A stretch of DNA of 64,000 nt from Lophius americanus (taxonomy: Eukaryota > Chordata > Actinopteri > Lophiiformes > Lophiidae). The notes beneath the pieces are model-generated. The model did no database searches. It was not told the origin of the DNA and saw only the letters and a list, made by a program, of their open reading frames with translations. The position numbers and the translations under genes are program-made. Below are positions 1 to 13,764 of this stretch, piece after piece (positions within the stretch are counted from its first letter, which is position 1; each line of letters starts with the position of its first letter). The stretch covers positions 13,398,501 to 13,462,500 of the forward strand of contig JBBDHG010000003.1 of assembly GCA_037951165.1 (NCBI GenBank), read 5' to 3'.

Positions 1-539
1 CAGACTTACATTTAAACATTTATTTTACTTTGAAATCAGCACAATCTAATAAATATAATATTTTTAGCATAATGTTGGTGTAGAATGTGATGTAGAATGA
101 ATGTTTTTTCCTCTAAGGTGAAAGTTTAAATCTTTTTTTCGCAGAATATTGGTAATACTTTCATGGTAAATTTTACCCAAAGCCTATAGCTTCACTATAA
201 AATGTGTGTCATCCACATGCATTAACAGCAATAGTTAAAGTAAGGTTATGTTAGATAGACTTATTAATTCTCTATGAATTAGTATAACTAACGTTGATAT
301 TTGTGGTCGTTTACTGTTCACATTTGACAGCTTTTTCAAACTATTATTTCCCAAACCTTTTTTACAATGTACATGCACAAACGTCAGACGGGGTCAGACT
401 TTTAGCTCTAAGGCTTCAGGGATGACGTAATCCAATACACTGTGGTAAAATCTTTTCAAGCTAATTTGGGATTGCAAAAAAATTACATCTAAGGTGACAT
501 TTGTTAAACTAAAGCAAAATTCTTGAAGATCCAACTCCG

Positions 540-718
540 AAAAGGTTGCGAGGTAAATGTGAGTTCTGTCCAGCCAGATGACGGATTTTGAAAGCCCTCA
601 TGAAAGAGTTTAAGTCAGAATTAATCAACTCAGAGTTAATTGAACCAACCCAGATCAGCTGTTCCGCTCAGGGTTAAACTCAGAGCTTGTTAAACCAGCT
701 TTCTGGAATGCCCCCAAG
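540..718 (-). mobile_element. Terminal part of a Harbinger-like DNA element
   Basis: Reverse complement from 718 begins GGGGGCATTCCAGAAAGCTG and shares its head with the sequence at 3158. The body extends left and is not recognisable. Confidence 0.35.
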
Positions 719-3157
719 GTTAAATCAAAATACTTTGAACTGATTTCAGTGAAAGTTGGCCCATGAAGAGAAACAGCATATAGGATTTTAAAGCTTGTGG
801 TGTGATTCAGGGCAAATACTGATGTTTCACCATCAAACAGGAAGTTGTTATAACTCCACTATCTGTGGTCTAGGGTCCCAATTTTGACATTTTGATGATA
901 TCCACATCAACCCCAGCCGTGACGACCTGATGAAGATTTAAGATGAATATTCTGAGCTTTTATCCAAGAGTGTGACCATTCACTATCGATGTTACACCAT
1001 TAAAAGGAAGCTTTTATACCCATGCATCCTCCAAAACATGGACCGCATAACAGCCTTCAAATTGGTCTGTAGCCATTATTTATCTGTACAAATGTATAAC
1101 TTCTGTTTCAAACTTGAGTCATGGAGGCGGGGCCTCTGAGGTAAATCTGAAAATTGCAAACTTTTAACAATGTTTAAATGGAATGTAAAGAAAAACACCA
1201 TCACGTTGGTACGTCAAACAGGTAAATACTGGTAAAGTGGGTCTGAGTTGTCTCAGTTTTCTCCAGAATGTCTCTTTGCCCAATGTCCTTGAGTTGACAA
1301 TGGTAACTTTTTCAAAAGAAAATCGCGTTTTGAAACTGCTTCCAAAGTTTGTCATTTCAGGCATCCAAATGTTATTTGAAGAAAAGGATAAACAGCAACG
1401 GTTTTATTCAAGAAGTTAGTTTGAAACAGGTCCTGAATTTCCACATTTTGGTGAAATGTTCTTAAAGACAAGCAGCTAGCAATCCGCATATAGAACACCT
1501 GAGTGCAGACGAAGAACAATCCTCCTCTTTCTCTGTTGCTCATCATCATTGTGATGCGTAATGTGCCTCCTGACTCACATCCAGACGGAGCTGCTGTGAC
1601 GCAAATAAAGAATGTAAAATAGACTATGAGGGGTTCTTCTCTGAGAAAATCTGCCTGGACCTCCTACAAAGCCCTAACAATGCAATCAAAAGTCCATTTC
1701 TTGCTACAGAGCCAGCTGGTGTAAAACGCCTCATTGCCTGCATGCCTGTAAGTCCCGTCTAAATATGTGCCACCAAACCCGCTCCTCTTTTTTTTTCTCT
1801 GCATCTCACGGATCTCCTTTCTTTCACACAAATTGTATTCACAGTCTGCATTTGGCGATCTGGAGGAAGATAAATGGGACGGGGGCTCTTCATCTGAGCT
1901 TTGGTGTGGGGAAAGCTGCAGCAGCAGCTGCCTCATCCACTGCTGTGCCCGTGATTTGTCGCCATTTCACAGCAGCTAGAGCAGCTATTTTGGTGAAATT
2001 ATGGGGCTATTGATTGCAGAAAGACAGCAGTTTTACTGAGAGCTGCAGAGCGGGATCAGAGGCAGAGGGAGAAGAGTTCACTCCCACTTTATTAGCTTAT
2101 AGTGTGCTAGCAATTCCACCTCCTCCTCCACTGTCTGTGCCTCGTCTTCCTTCTTGTGCTCTCTCTCTCCGCTGCTTCTCATTTATTCCACGTATACGGT
2201 TTTACAGGAGCATTATTCCTGCCTTCGTTATCTAAAACATCTCTTTTTTTCCCTCTAATAAGCCATTATGACTCATTTGAGCCTGGGGATATCAGCAGCG
2301 CCTCTTGTTACTTTCACCTCCTCTCCCCCGTCTTTATCTTCCCTCTTGTGCTCGAAATTTTAAAGATGCAATTTGTGCATCATTCGATAAAGATTATCTT
2401 ACCTATTTCTCCCTTCTCTCTTTTGTCAGGGAACACCACATGGCAGAGAAGGAGCCTTTAACTGAGCCAAACAGTGTCTATTTCTCTCATATTTTTCAGT
2501 AAGTGCCCCAAACCGATCACAGTGTGAGGTCTTTTTTTCTGCGGCGCGTTGGAGGACTGCTTAAGGCAGCAGAGATGGAGTCACTCCCTCCTTCTCCCTC
2601 CCTTGTCTGATGCTGAAAACCAATTGTCTGTATCCTCCCAGATATTGCATAACATGCAACAAGAGAGCTGAAGCAGCCGAAGTAATTAGCCCATTAACCC
2701 TAATGTGTCTCAATCTTGTGGACAGTGAATTCCTTACAGTGGAGGAGAAGAAGCAGGGCGGGCCGGCCCGTCTGACTGGTTCTGCTCCGACCTTTAAACA
2801 CGCGACTGACATGAACTCGTCCTTGGTTCACGTGAATTTAAATGATCTCTCTGCGTAATAAGTGATGTCAGTTATGTTATCTAGTAACGATTTGTGGATA
2901 AATATTTTCCAAAAACTGAAAACCTTAGGGTGAAGATGTAAATATCTAGCAAAAAGTCTCAAATATATAATTTAAAGCTATAAAATGACTCATTCTTGTG
3001 CTCCCCGATTCTCCTCGCTACCCTCAAACGAGTGGCGCTCTGCCAGACTTGATCACAGTTATTATTATTATGGCTTTTGTTATTGTTATTACTGATAACA
3101 TCGTTACTTTAAATTATTATTACTACTATTATCATCACAATGATTATTATTTATATC
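719..3157. other. Intergenic, unique-looking; candidate conserved non-coding blocks
   Basis: No homologous gene. The ORFs are short and overlap one another. The G/C-richer segments 1,840-2,060 and 2,600-2,780 (the latter with AGTAATTAGCCCATTAAC) look unlike the AT-rich surroundings and could be enhancers. Confidence 0.35.
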
Positions 3158-3480
3158 AGGGGTCCATTCCAGAAAGTGGGTTTAAAAATCTCTGGGTTGA
3201 TTAACCCTGAGATTAGAAAGTGCTTGTGGTTTCTGGTGGTCGGATTTGAGTCGGTTCAATCAATGAGTTTGTCCCTTCCGAGTTAAAATGGTGCATGAAA
3301 ACTCTAGGAGGAGCTCAAAGCAGCTCCGATACTGTGATTCGCCCTGGCCACCAGGGAGACGCTATAGTAGCCTTTCTTCACGCCATTTGAGTAAGACGCT
3401 TTAATGCGCTCACGAGATGATATTCAGAAAAAAAATGGAACGAGGCTTCATCTGAGACGGAGAGAGAAAACCGACGTGGG
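3158..3480 (+). mobile_element. Terminal part of a Harbinger-like DNA element
   Basis: Starts GGGGTCCATTCCAGAAAGTG, then GGTTTAAAAATCTCTGGGTT, resembling termini of a common fish DNA transposon. A matching end in inverse orientation lies at 718. Transposase not recognised. Confidence 0.35.
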
Positions 3481-3699
3481 ACAAATTTGCTGCCTGAGTG
3501 AACGCATGTTTTAATTTGACAGAATTTTCTCTCAATTTTGTGGGTGAAAAGGAGGTGGAGGGATGTTGAACAGATTTTTATATTTCAAAAAAATAAGGCT
3601 GTAAGCACACGTGAAAGCAGCGGAAAATAAAATACAAAATGCGTGGTAAATTCTGGATGGACACGGAATTCACTGGAGAAATGATATATTTAATCTGGG

Positions 3700-6515
3700 A
3701 ATGCTTCGGTGTCCCGCCCCATCCACTGGAAGGAGCCAGAGAGGGACATAATACTGTTGATGGGCAGGTTCAGGATTATACCTCACTCTGGTTTTAAACA
3801 TATTTATAATGTATCAGTCAAGGGCTATTCCATTAGTTTTTATACTAAATGTTTCCCATTCAAAACAGAAACAATGGATGGAACAGTGGATGTTATTGTG
3901 GCCAGTGGCCCCCGCCCAGAGAGGAGGAATTATTTGAACAATATGAAAGAGACTGTCCTGCAAAAATTCAGCCAAGTCAAGAAAAACTCATATATATCAT
4001 AAAATAAGTGGGACCAGACTGAAAACAAGTTTGATTGTCTTCATACAAAGAAAAATATTTAACAATTATCGTTACTATTAAAAAATGATTTTCCTCAAAC
4101 ATTGAAAAATGTGCTTAACTTCAGAAAATACTAGTCGCATCATCGTGAAATAAGGTTACATGTTAGGCTATGTCACACTTGCCAGGTTTAAATACTAAAT
4201 TCTGATTATTTCTTAGATTGGATTTTTTTGGGTAGATGTTCACATTACTCTTCAAACGTGTCTATATCAGACTCAAATATCAACATTTCACAGCCCTAAA
4301 GTCACCCGCATGCACAAAAGAACAACAACGGAGATGTCAAACTCAGCATGATGTCAATATGGAAGTCAAATGGAGGCAACTTAAGTGAATTTGAACACTT
4401 TTGTATACAGTGACAGTGTTTATAGTCGTGTTTTTGACTCCTGCCGGCGGCAGCTCTGTGACAAATGTCAATGGAAGATGATGTCAAAGTTGTATGAACT
4501 CTGATCTGACAGTTGCGACTGAGTTTGCATTGCAAAATATCCGACCCATGTCTGATTTACGACCATATATGGAAGTGGCCCAGTCAACACAGAGTGTTCG
4601 ATTGAGTCGAAATATACAAGAGTCTACCAGCGAGTCTTATTGATTGGTTTTTAATAGTTCTGCAACAGAGCTCTGTGGCACAAAGGAAGAGGATGGATCT
4701 GACTTTGATTCACATGCATACTGCTTAGTAACTACAGTCATTGCTGCTCCTGGTCTTTTCATGGGACTCGATGACAGGAAGTTCAATATAAAATGTGCTT
4801 TAGTCTCACAAGAGACCCCCTCCTCCCTTTATGTGCTGGACAGATTTAGTTTGGTTCTCTTGTAACATCATCTGCTCATGATAGACTGCTTGAATAAAAA
4901 GAATGCGTGAAAACCCCACATATTAATTTTTTAATTCCACGGTATTGTTTCTCACAGGAAGCTTGGTTGTGTTGCAGGTGCCAAAAAAATCCACCAATGG
5001 GGTAAAAACAATTTGACTTGGACAAAGTTCTTAAAACACCATAAAAATGGGCTTGAGCCACCAACCGGCTGATGTTCTGACAGGGAGATTATTGCTCTAC
5101 CGACTGGATTAAATCCTTCCTCCCAAGTTTTACCAATTACAAACAATGAAAAGTAACTTATTCCAAACAGATTTACCTCAAATTATTATTTTAGTCCTTA
5201 GACCGAGCTGGTTTTAAGAATCAAATCTTCATCAAAGATTAATAATCAGTAGAAAATAGATCATCATAAGACAAACATTTATTTAAATCGAGTTTCCTTT
5301 GCTTTCTGAAAATATGTGAAAGATATTAAGCAAATAATTTCTGCTGGGATATTATCCAAACCATGGTTGCACCTTGTTACCGGTTTTCAGTAAAAAAGAA
5401 TTAAAATACATTTCCAAGTACCAAGGCTTTTTTTTGCTTTCTTGAAATTTCTTTTTTCAGGGAAGAACTTTTGTCTTTCTTAGAAATCATACAATAAACC
5501 CACAGTCTGAGCTCACAAGGTTAAACTTTTCTGTCTGAAGCAATAATGTAATCTATCAAGCCCAAACGTCAAACATCAGATGGAACTCGTCCCTGATATA
5601 AAACTCTGCAGCTTTTGCTTTATTTCAGTCATTTCTTGTCTAAGAAGTTTTGGACTATGACCAGAATTTTCTTTCATTTAAAAAAATCCATGACTCTATT
5701 AATCAAAATATAATCGCTATGCTAGTTGTCACTTGTTTGTGAGATAGAACTGGGACTGTGGAGCCGACCAGAGAGAAAGCTAACGGTGTTCTCCGCCTTC
5801 CATGCTGCTTGTTATCAAAGGCTTACACTGAAAATAACAATGAGGCTATTTCCTGCAGAGAAGAGACAATTTGACAAGCTTCAGCCTGAAATAGATAGAA
5901 TATGACAGCTGATGGAGCAATTTAACCCAGTAAAGCTTGGAAGTTAAACGATATAATCAGCTCTGAATTGCATATTGATCTGCACATCAACAATGATCAT
6001 GGTGCATCTACTGTAGCAGAGAAACCATGATAGTCAAATCTATTTTACTTCAAGTGTTATTGCACTATAAGCCCACCCCCACCCTTCTAATATTACACAC
6101 ACAGACACGTTTCCCCCTCTAGTAATGTATCCATTTCCTATCCCCCCATCGCTCTCGTCTTGGTCGGGGTGTGTCCACCCATCCTAGCGTCTGGCCGGTA
6201 GCGGGGGCTTCCCATTGCACTCAGCGGCGGAGCTGTCCAGCCAGCACTCTCCCTCATTACCCCCGTGCTTCTTCTTCCTGAAAATGCACTTTTAAAGCAC
6301 CTTAATTGCATCGGGGAGATAAGCCCGTGGGCGCGAGACAGGAAGCAAGGCCATATAGAGCTTTAAGGGACTGGATGGGTGGAGTGTGTGTTGGGGTTGG
6401 GAAGGGCGGAGAGCTGAGGCTCTTTGCGTCAAATCAATGGCCCATCCAGAGGCTAATGCAGCTCTGGGCAACTCCTAAGGAAGCATTAAGACTATTAGTG
6501 CAGGCCTGGCAGAAA

Positions 6516-6518
<3 letters not shown>
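3700..6518. other. Intergenic, nothing recognised
   Basis: The ORFs here (for example 3,709-4,002 plus) match no family I know. The block 6,230-6,480 is richer in G/C. Confidence 0.5.

Positions 6519-6560
<42 letters not shown>
6519..6560. repeat. CA dinucleotide repeat
   Basis: AC repeated about 20 times with one AAAC interruption. Confidence 0.95.
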
Positions 6561-6805
6561 TGATACATTCACATTATCTGAAGATGCAGGGGAGCTGAAG
6601 CTATTGGATCCTGCTCATAAACGCACTTGCAGCATGTGTTCCAGCTGGTTCCTGTGTTGTAGGAGAGTGTGTGAATACAGAATGTGCGCCTGTGTACCAG
6701 TGTGTATGTGTGAGTGTGTGTGTGTAGATTAGTTCCTGAGGCCAGTGACATGAAGCTAAAGCAGTGATGCAAAAGCTCAGCTCACTAATCTAGACCAACA
6801 CTGGC

Positions 6806-6917
6806 ATGTGTGTCTGTGTGCACATGTGTGCGTGCGTGTGTGTGTGCGTGTGTGTGCACATGTGTGCGTGCGTGTGTGTGTGCGTGTGTGTGCACATGTG
6901 TGTGTGTGTGTGTGTGT
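6806..6917. repeat. TG repeat with higher-order unit
   Basis: A 44-bp higher-order unit, TGCACATGTGTGCGTGCGTG followed by TG/CG runs, occurs twice, then starts a third time and ends in pure TG. Confidence 0.9.
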
Positions 6918-9136
6918 TGAAGTGACGGCTGGTAAGTTTAAAACTTGGGGAGGACGGAGAAAGAACGTCTTCAGAAAGTATAGCTTACTTTAACTAGACA
7001 AGGCATTTATTCATGTCAACAAATATTCAACACCCGTTGTCACATGTAACTTGATAAAAACACACACAAAAACAAATATAGAACCCTGGAATCAATAATT
7101 CTTGGATTGCATTGTTCTCACCTTTACTTGATGTGGCAACCATTGATCCACAAGATGTTTCTCTCCAACCCACTGCTTTCTTTTAATAATTTTTTCAGAG
7201 CTTTTGGTTAACAGCTAGGCTAATAAGCTACCTACTGAATCTGAACAAACTACATTTTTTTAGACTATACCTGCATAAAATAGATTTTTTTTTAAAGTTA
7301 GTTTTTAAAGTTGTTCTCAATGAATCAGTCCCTTCTTTACCGCCAGCGTTTCACAAACTTGCACCTTACAGTGGTAGAGGATCGAAGAGGAAATGCGGAA
7401 ATTTTCATTGGACCAACCAGACGTGAAAATTGTACTGTGGTCTTTGATCGGTGAGGGACGACGTCCTTCTCTTTTTGGAAATTTTTCACCTAAAGCAAAT
7501 GACGACAATTTCTGTTACTCTGCTCACGACTGCATTTTCTTGCAGCTCGTATGTAACTGTGCAGCGTGGAAACATTCACATTGGTTCAGTATGAGCGCCG
7601 CTTAAGGCAGCATGGGGCAAAGAGTCCTACACAAGACTGAATGAACAGATTACCTGACCCACGAGACATATTATCGACGAATGAATTAGAATTTAACATG
7701 TTCACGGTTCGCACCTTGGGAATGTGAAAGTGAGCACGGTTGACCAGATGAACGATGACAGTAGGGGACCGCCCTGTGTCGTCATGCTCAAAGACCCTGT
7801 TTAGAATTGGTTTTAAGATGCATTTAGGGCCATCAGTTCACGAGCGGACTGCGAGACTCATCACAATATAGAAGTGTGAACGACTACCAAGACACATTGT
7901 CCTCCGATCACTCAAACCCCTCGCTGAGGTGGTCTGGGACACATTTGACCACAAGACTTCTGGGGTCATGGCTGCTCTTTTGGCTAGCAATGCGTTGGAG
8001 AGAAGTCACTGCTTTTCTAACGCGCTTCAATTCTCACCTCGTCCGGCGCTCTTTAGCAAATCGCCTTTTTTCCTGTCAGTCTGAACAGTTCGACTGAGGT
8101 TTATGTCATCAGGGCAGATCCACAGGAGACAATTATTCTCACACGATACGTTAGAAGAGAAAATTGTGTAAACACGATTACATTTTAAGGACAGAAACAT
8201 CCCCATTGGAAGCCATTAAAACTGAACTGTATGATCACACCAGTATCTGAGGGTCCTAACGAACATCCCTTCCATGTTCGTTAGGCTTTTATTCTGGCAT
8301 CTTAACTTCTAAACTGCCGTTTGTATATATTTGTATCTGAAGTTGAAACAGGGAATACCTGCCTTCATTAGTAGGAAAATGAAATCTTGGAAGTAAGGTG
8401 TTACATTGTGACAGCTGATTGATTTTGATGATTTTAAATCATTAAGTGATAATATTGCCAATGTAAACCTGGTTTTGTTGCAGAAGCAAAGTTTGAATCC
8501 ATTTAGAAATTCTGATTCACTGAATAACTTGGCCTGTATTACATGTAACGTCTTCTGACCAGATGGTTTGAAAAAAACTCATATTAAACAAGTGAGGAAA
8601 GTATTGCTGTTTGTTGATGCTATAAATCCTCAGCAAAGTTAGAATTTTGACAAATGTTGAAGAAGGGTTTAGGAAAAGCGGACATTTTTGTTCCAAAAGC
8701 CAAAAACTGTTGAACCAGAAACACTGACCAAATATAAAACATTTATTCAGCATAACAGATCTCTAATGAGGGGTAGAATTTCAAAAATAAATTCCAGCAA
8801 TGTGTTCAATGTAGCTAATTTGGTCTATAAGGACAAATGGCTCTTTGTTCTTAGGGCTTAATAGGGAAGTTCTGATCAGGACCGATGTCAGTTAAAGGTT
8901 CAGTGCGTAATATGTAGGGGGTACATAGGGGTCTCTCCTTGAATAAATGGGATGTAATAGTCTTAAATAGATATTTTTAAGCGTACTTTAAGCTTTTGAG
9001 CTTAAGGTACAAGCTCAAAAGCTTAATCTTTGCAGATTTTGATCTGCAAAGATCAAAATCCAAGCAGCAGAACCAGATATAAAGTCTTCTGTTGGTTTGT
9101 CTGTCACTGTTGGCTTTATTCTTACTTTTTCTATTC

Positions 9137-9138
<2 letters not shown>
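6918..9138. other. Intergenic; inverted duplications only
   Basis: No gene or named repeat recognised. Perfect inverted repeats at 8,255-8,285 and 8,988-9,060. Confidence 0.5.

Positions 9139-9212
<74 letters not shown>
9139..9212. repeat. AT dinucleotide repeat
   Basis: About 74 bases of alternating A and T; gives a spurious Tyr-Ile open frame. Confidence 0.95.
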
Positions 9213-9215
<3 letters not shown>

Positions 9216-12200
9216 GTCTGTGTGTTTTTTCAAAAGTGCTCTATAAATAAAGCTTTACCTGACTTCCTCTCATTGAACGTATTCCTCTTTCTATTCAAAC
9301 CTCATGCTTACATTACCTTTCATGCAACCCACTGCCAGCAGCCTGGCTGGAGATTCTGATGCTTGTAGCCTGGAGCCTCCGGCGTCTAGAGGAGATGAGA
9401 AACAGGCTGCAGAGGTCTGTTGGGCTCACGCTTCTCCAGATCCACACCCCCAGGTTTGTCTTCTTTTCTGTCTTGTCTCAGACTTTGACATGTAAAATAA
9501 GTTAGTTATGTAAGTTAGGCTTCCGTTTGAGATTGAGCATAGAGATACAGCAAACAAAAATTGTGCTGATCAAATGTGAGCCAGAGAGACAGACCCAAAA
9601 TCATCCCAACTGGTCTAAATAGAGCTTTAGCAGGACGATGATTCCCTTTCCACACTCAGATCTTACTTTGTTTCTCATGCCATCCTGTCTTTCGTCTTTA
9701 GCACATGCTCAGTCTTTAGACTGTCATCTTCATAATGGTTCCTGTTTAAAAATGATTCACTCTGTTCCTATCCTCCATGCAGCTGTTACGTTCACCCTCC
9801 ACCTCCTCCAGCACTACCCAGTCTTTGTAGATTCATCATATTCAGCTTTTCATCAGCCTTATTTACATTGCCAGTTTCGGAGGAGTCATCAGCCACCACC
9901 ACCACCACTAGTGTCCATAGTCTACATTCATGCCGAATACAATACAAATTAAAAATTATTCACACTGTGTTTTGCAAAAACATGTATTTGGTCATAAAAA
10001 ACTTGATAAATGCCTCATGTAGAAGGAGAAATATTAAATATCTGACTTGTTAAAAAAATCTCTGCCACTTCCTCAATTTTCAAAATCACTAGCCACCACT
10101 TGTACTCGGACATAAGGACTGGAAACGCAGGACCAAGACTTGTTATGAACATGGAAGCAGCAGATCTTATGTTCTTAGAACCCATATCCTGTGGCATGAA
10201 CAGAATATTCTGTAGTTCAGTTTTTGAGTTTTCCAGACACCACCTGTTAGAGGTGGTGTCCTCAAAAGCAGGAATAGTAGAGCTGTTAGTGAAGACAGGA
10301 GGTAGAGGTGAAAACCCTGCTTGACTGGATTGTTTCTGTCTCCTGCTCAGAACACTGATTGTTTATATTAACAATTATAATGCCAATCAGACATTAAGAT
10401 ACATAACATAATATTCCCCTGTCTAACGTCGTGTAAGTCTACCTGTGCCAGCAAACCAGCTCTGACCCGTTGAGGCATTGTCACCGCTCAATACTTGAAG
10501 TGTGGATTGGGACATGGGAAACCACACAGCTATTAAATATGGACACTGACTCAGTGGCTCAGCAAATTAAAGTCTGGAGCACAAAGAGAGGAACACTGAC
10601 GTGGAAAGCTGCTGCTGCTTCACTCCCAGAGAATGAAATGTCTTTCAAGCAACAGCATTTTGAGCTTTAAAGAAACCAAAAGGTACGCTGTCATTTAGTC
10701 ATGAGGTTAATTGTGCATACAAGTCTCGCCAATGCCTGGTGGCACGTTTGAAGAGTCACGTTAATTTACAACTGCCTAAAGGGAAACCGGCAGACTGAGG
10801 AAGATGTTTCTCAGACACACAGCTGCTATTCACCATAGAGGTAAAAACCAAGGGGCATAAAGAAAGAAGAAAGTAAAAGATTCCAAAAGGATGATGAGGA
10901 TGGGGAGGACTAAAGCAAGGGAGAACTCCAAGCAACAAGCAATGGATGTTTTCCAGGTGTTATAGACACGATATGACAGGAGATACTGAGCAACATCAGC
11001 AAAAACAGGAGGTTCTGGCTCTTGACACCTGATGGATGATCTGTTGTCACCTATTAGCTTTGCTCTGCTCTGTTCCACCAACTCCTAAGAAGGCCCCCCT
11101 TTGACACTGAACAGGACAAGCCGTTGCAGTAAATGAAAAAAATGAATGATCTGAGATCTTAACATTGTAATATCTATTTTATTGTGCTATTTGAAGTTAT
11201 TCTTGCTTGATTTGCTTACAGCAAAAATCTGTTATGCAGTGGATTTAAGCCCTATTTTACAATGTAGGTTGAATAATGGTGGAAACAGATGTCCTCTGTA
11301 GGTAAAGACAGCTTGTATCACTCAAATAGTGGATCAGATTCTCTCTGATAGAGGATTCGGTTTCTTCTCCTCTTGGTGTATTTTGGTGTCAGCAGAGAAC
11401 CAAAGTTTAATGAGAAGATTTCCGGCACAGAGAAGGCAGATATTTCTGTTTCTGACAGTGATGCCAGGCAGGCAGAGTCAAGATTAAGGTCTTGTTCTTT
11501 CCAGAATGTTGCATCCACAGACGAAGGACTTTCTCTCCGGCTGATTAACTCTCTGTCCAGCCATCCGGAGGAGGCAGGTACCTGTTCCATCTTCAGTCTC
11601 TAATGATCACTGGTACGCATTCCAGATCCTCATTGGCATTATTGATTCAATCATTTTGTAACTATCAGCAGGCTGTTGGGAGAGAACCAGACAAACTGAT
11701 ATTTGGTCTGTATCTCGATATTTGAGTCCATGCTGCCAAAGTCCAATACGTCCTATCAGCGTATGACAGCCCAATTCTCCAATCAGAACCTTCATATCCT
11801 CCCTAGATATACTTGTGCACTCTCCTCAAGTGACACTGATATACTTGATACTATTTTTGACAAGACAAATAACATCTCCTGTTATGCAAATCTGGACTTA
11901 GTCCCAGTTCCTCCCATGCTGACACTTTGTCGAAGTTAATTTTTAAAGAAAAAAGTGATCATACATAAGTCACATCTATTTTTTTTTCAAAATGACACAA
12001 CTTGGAACCTGATCTTTTCTATTCAGATATGATCTGACATCAGATACATGCAATGTGATCTCAGTCTGAACAATGGTATTGGATCAACGTCAAATCGGAT
12101 TGATTTCCGTCTTTGCCAGTACTGGTACGGAATGTTTATAAGATGGTCGTGACATCATGGAATTTTCATTCCCGGTGAAGCCTGTAAAAAAATGTTACGG

Positions 12201-12558
12201 CGAGAGTGAAGCAGCTTCAGAACTTACCAGTAGACGTTAGCATCACTGTCCTGTACTAAATGACAGAATCATACAGCAAAATTCTTTCTAAATACTTTTA
12301 TTTCAGGTACCGGCCCCACTGTGGGGAAATCTGGCAATCCTGTTTTTTCTGATCCAGGCTGGAGAAGCAGCTGGACATGAAGTGGTTTCAGAACTACCTA
12401 AAATGTTCATGAAACTTTTCCCACAACACAAATAAAGTTGATCCAGTGAGTCTTTATCTCCTCTCAGGCATTAAGGGGATGTAATGAGGAATGCTGGCCT
12501 TTAAAAAAAAAAAACGAGCCGTTTATGTCCAAGGCTGTTCCCCTTAGCATGATGATGA
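9213..12558. other. Intergenic; one unassigned two-strand ORF
   Basis: No gene recognised. 11,318-11,603 is open on both strands (90 codons minus, 76 codons plus). Inverted repeat at 10,236-10,260. Confidence 0.45.
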
Positions 12559-12568
12559 TCTATCTATA

Positions 12569-12652
<84 letters not shown>

Positions 12653-12755
12653 CATCCATCCATCCATCCATCCATCCATCCATCCATCCATCCATCCCTC
12701 CCTCCCTCCCTCCGTCCGTCCCTCCGTCCGTCCCTCCCTCCCTCCCTCCCTCCCT

Positions 12756-12789
<34 letters not shown>

Positions 12790-12810
12790 CTATCCGTCCA
12801 TCTATCTGTC
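12559..12810 (+). repeat. Composite tetranucleotide array
   Basis: Successive blocks of TCTG, TCTA, TCCA, TCCC, TCCG/TCCC mixed, TC, TCTA and TCTG keep the same 4-base register. Each block differs from its neighbour by one base. Confidence 0.95.
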
Positions 12811-13764
12811 TGTCAGTACATTCAACCATGGAATGCCTCGCCCTCGCACATCAAACCGTGGAATGCTCCACCCTTATACGTCAAACTGTGGAAGAACAGT
12901 GGTTCCTCAGCATGCAGACAGTAATTCATGGATTGTTTCTAAATGTGTATTTTGCTGCCGCTACACCTGTGTTCATTTTGCCTCAGATCTGACTGTCACT
13001 CCCTCTGATGTAGTTCCGACTCAAGCCTCAGGAATCCAGCTCTGCTTTCACTGCCAGCTCTCCTGCAGTAGTAATAAAAAAGCTTTTAGACAGTCTTCAG
13101 TGTTTGTGTACTGCCTCTGGGTTGTGACTAAAACTTTAACATATAAAAGTGCTATTCAGAAAAGAATAGATTAAAGAAAAGAAAAAAAGGAATGTGTAGA
13201 GAATTGAGAATTCCTGCATTAGATTAGTAGAGGAATTACCAAAATGTCATAGTTGGTTTCTAATAAACTCTGAGATGTATTTAAATGTACTTAAGCAGGG
13301 ATCACTTTGACTCAAAACATAACAATGTACTATTTTTCAACATTGCGGGTTAATCTGCGGATGATCAAATATGCCTGAAACATAAAGCAGGTGAAATAAT
13401 GATGTGTAATCTTTAGTGTGACTCAGTGCCTTACGACGATAAATGGTTCATTACTGTTCTTGATAAGCAAAGCAAATACATTTGCTACTCTGAGACTCAA
13501 CCAGGTCACCTGCACTGACTCAGCGGGGACTCGGAGAGGGCTGGACCTACTGTGTCCGGGGATATCGTCATCTTTCCATCCAGAGGATCAGAATCTTATC
13601 TTGACATCAAAGTTCACTTTGACCCGCCAACATTTGGACCAAATTTATTTTCTCGTTATCTCATTCATTGGTTTGCAGATGTGACCCCGTCATCCCACAT
13701 CCGGTTCACCTTCTTCCTAACGCAGACATCTCCGTGACGATTTATAAAAATCCGCCGTCACGGC

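Noticed and set aside
12525..12992. 155-codon and 118-codon plus-strand ORFs
   Set aside because: They are the TCTG/TCTA/TCCA array read in frame (Leu-Ser-Ile-Tyr, Pro-Ser-Ile-His). No gene features.
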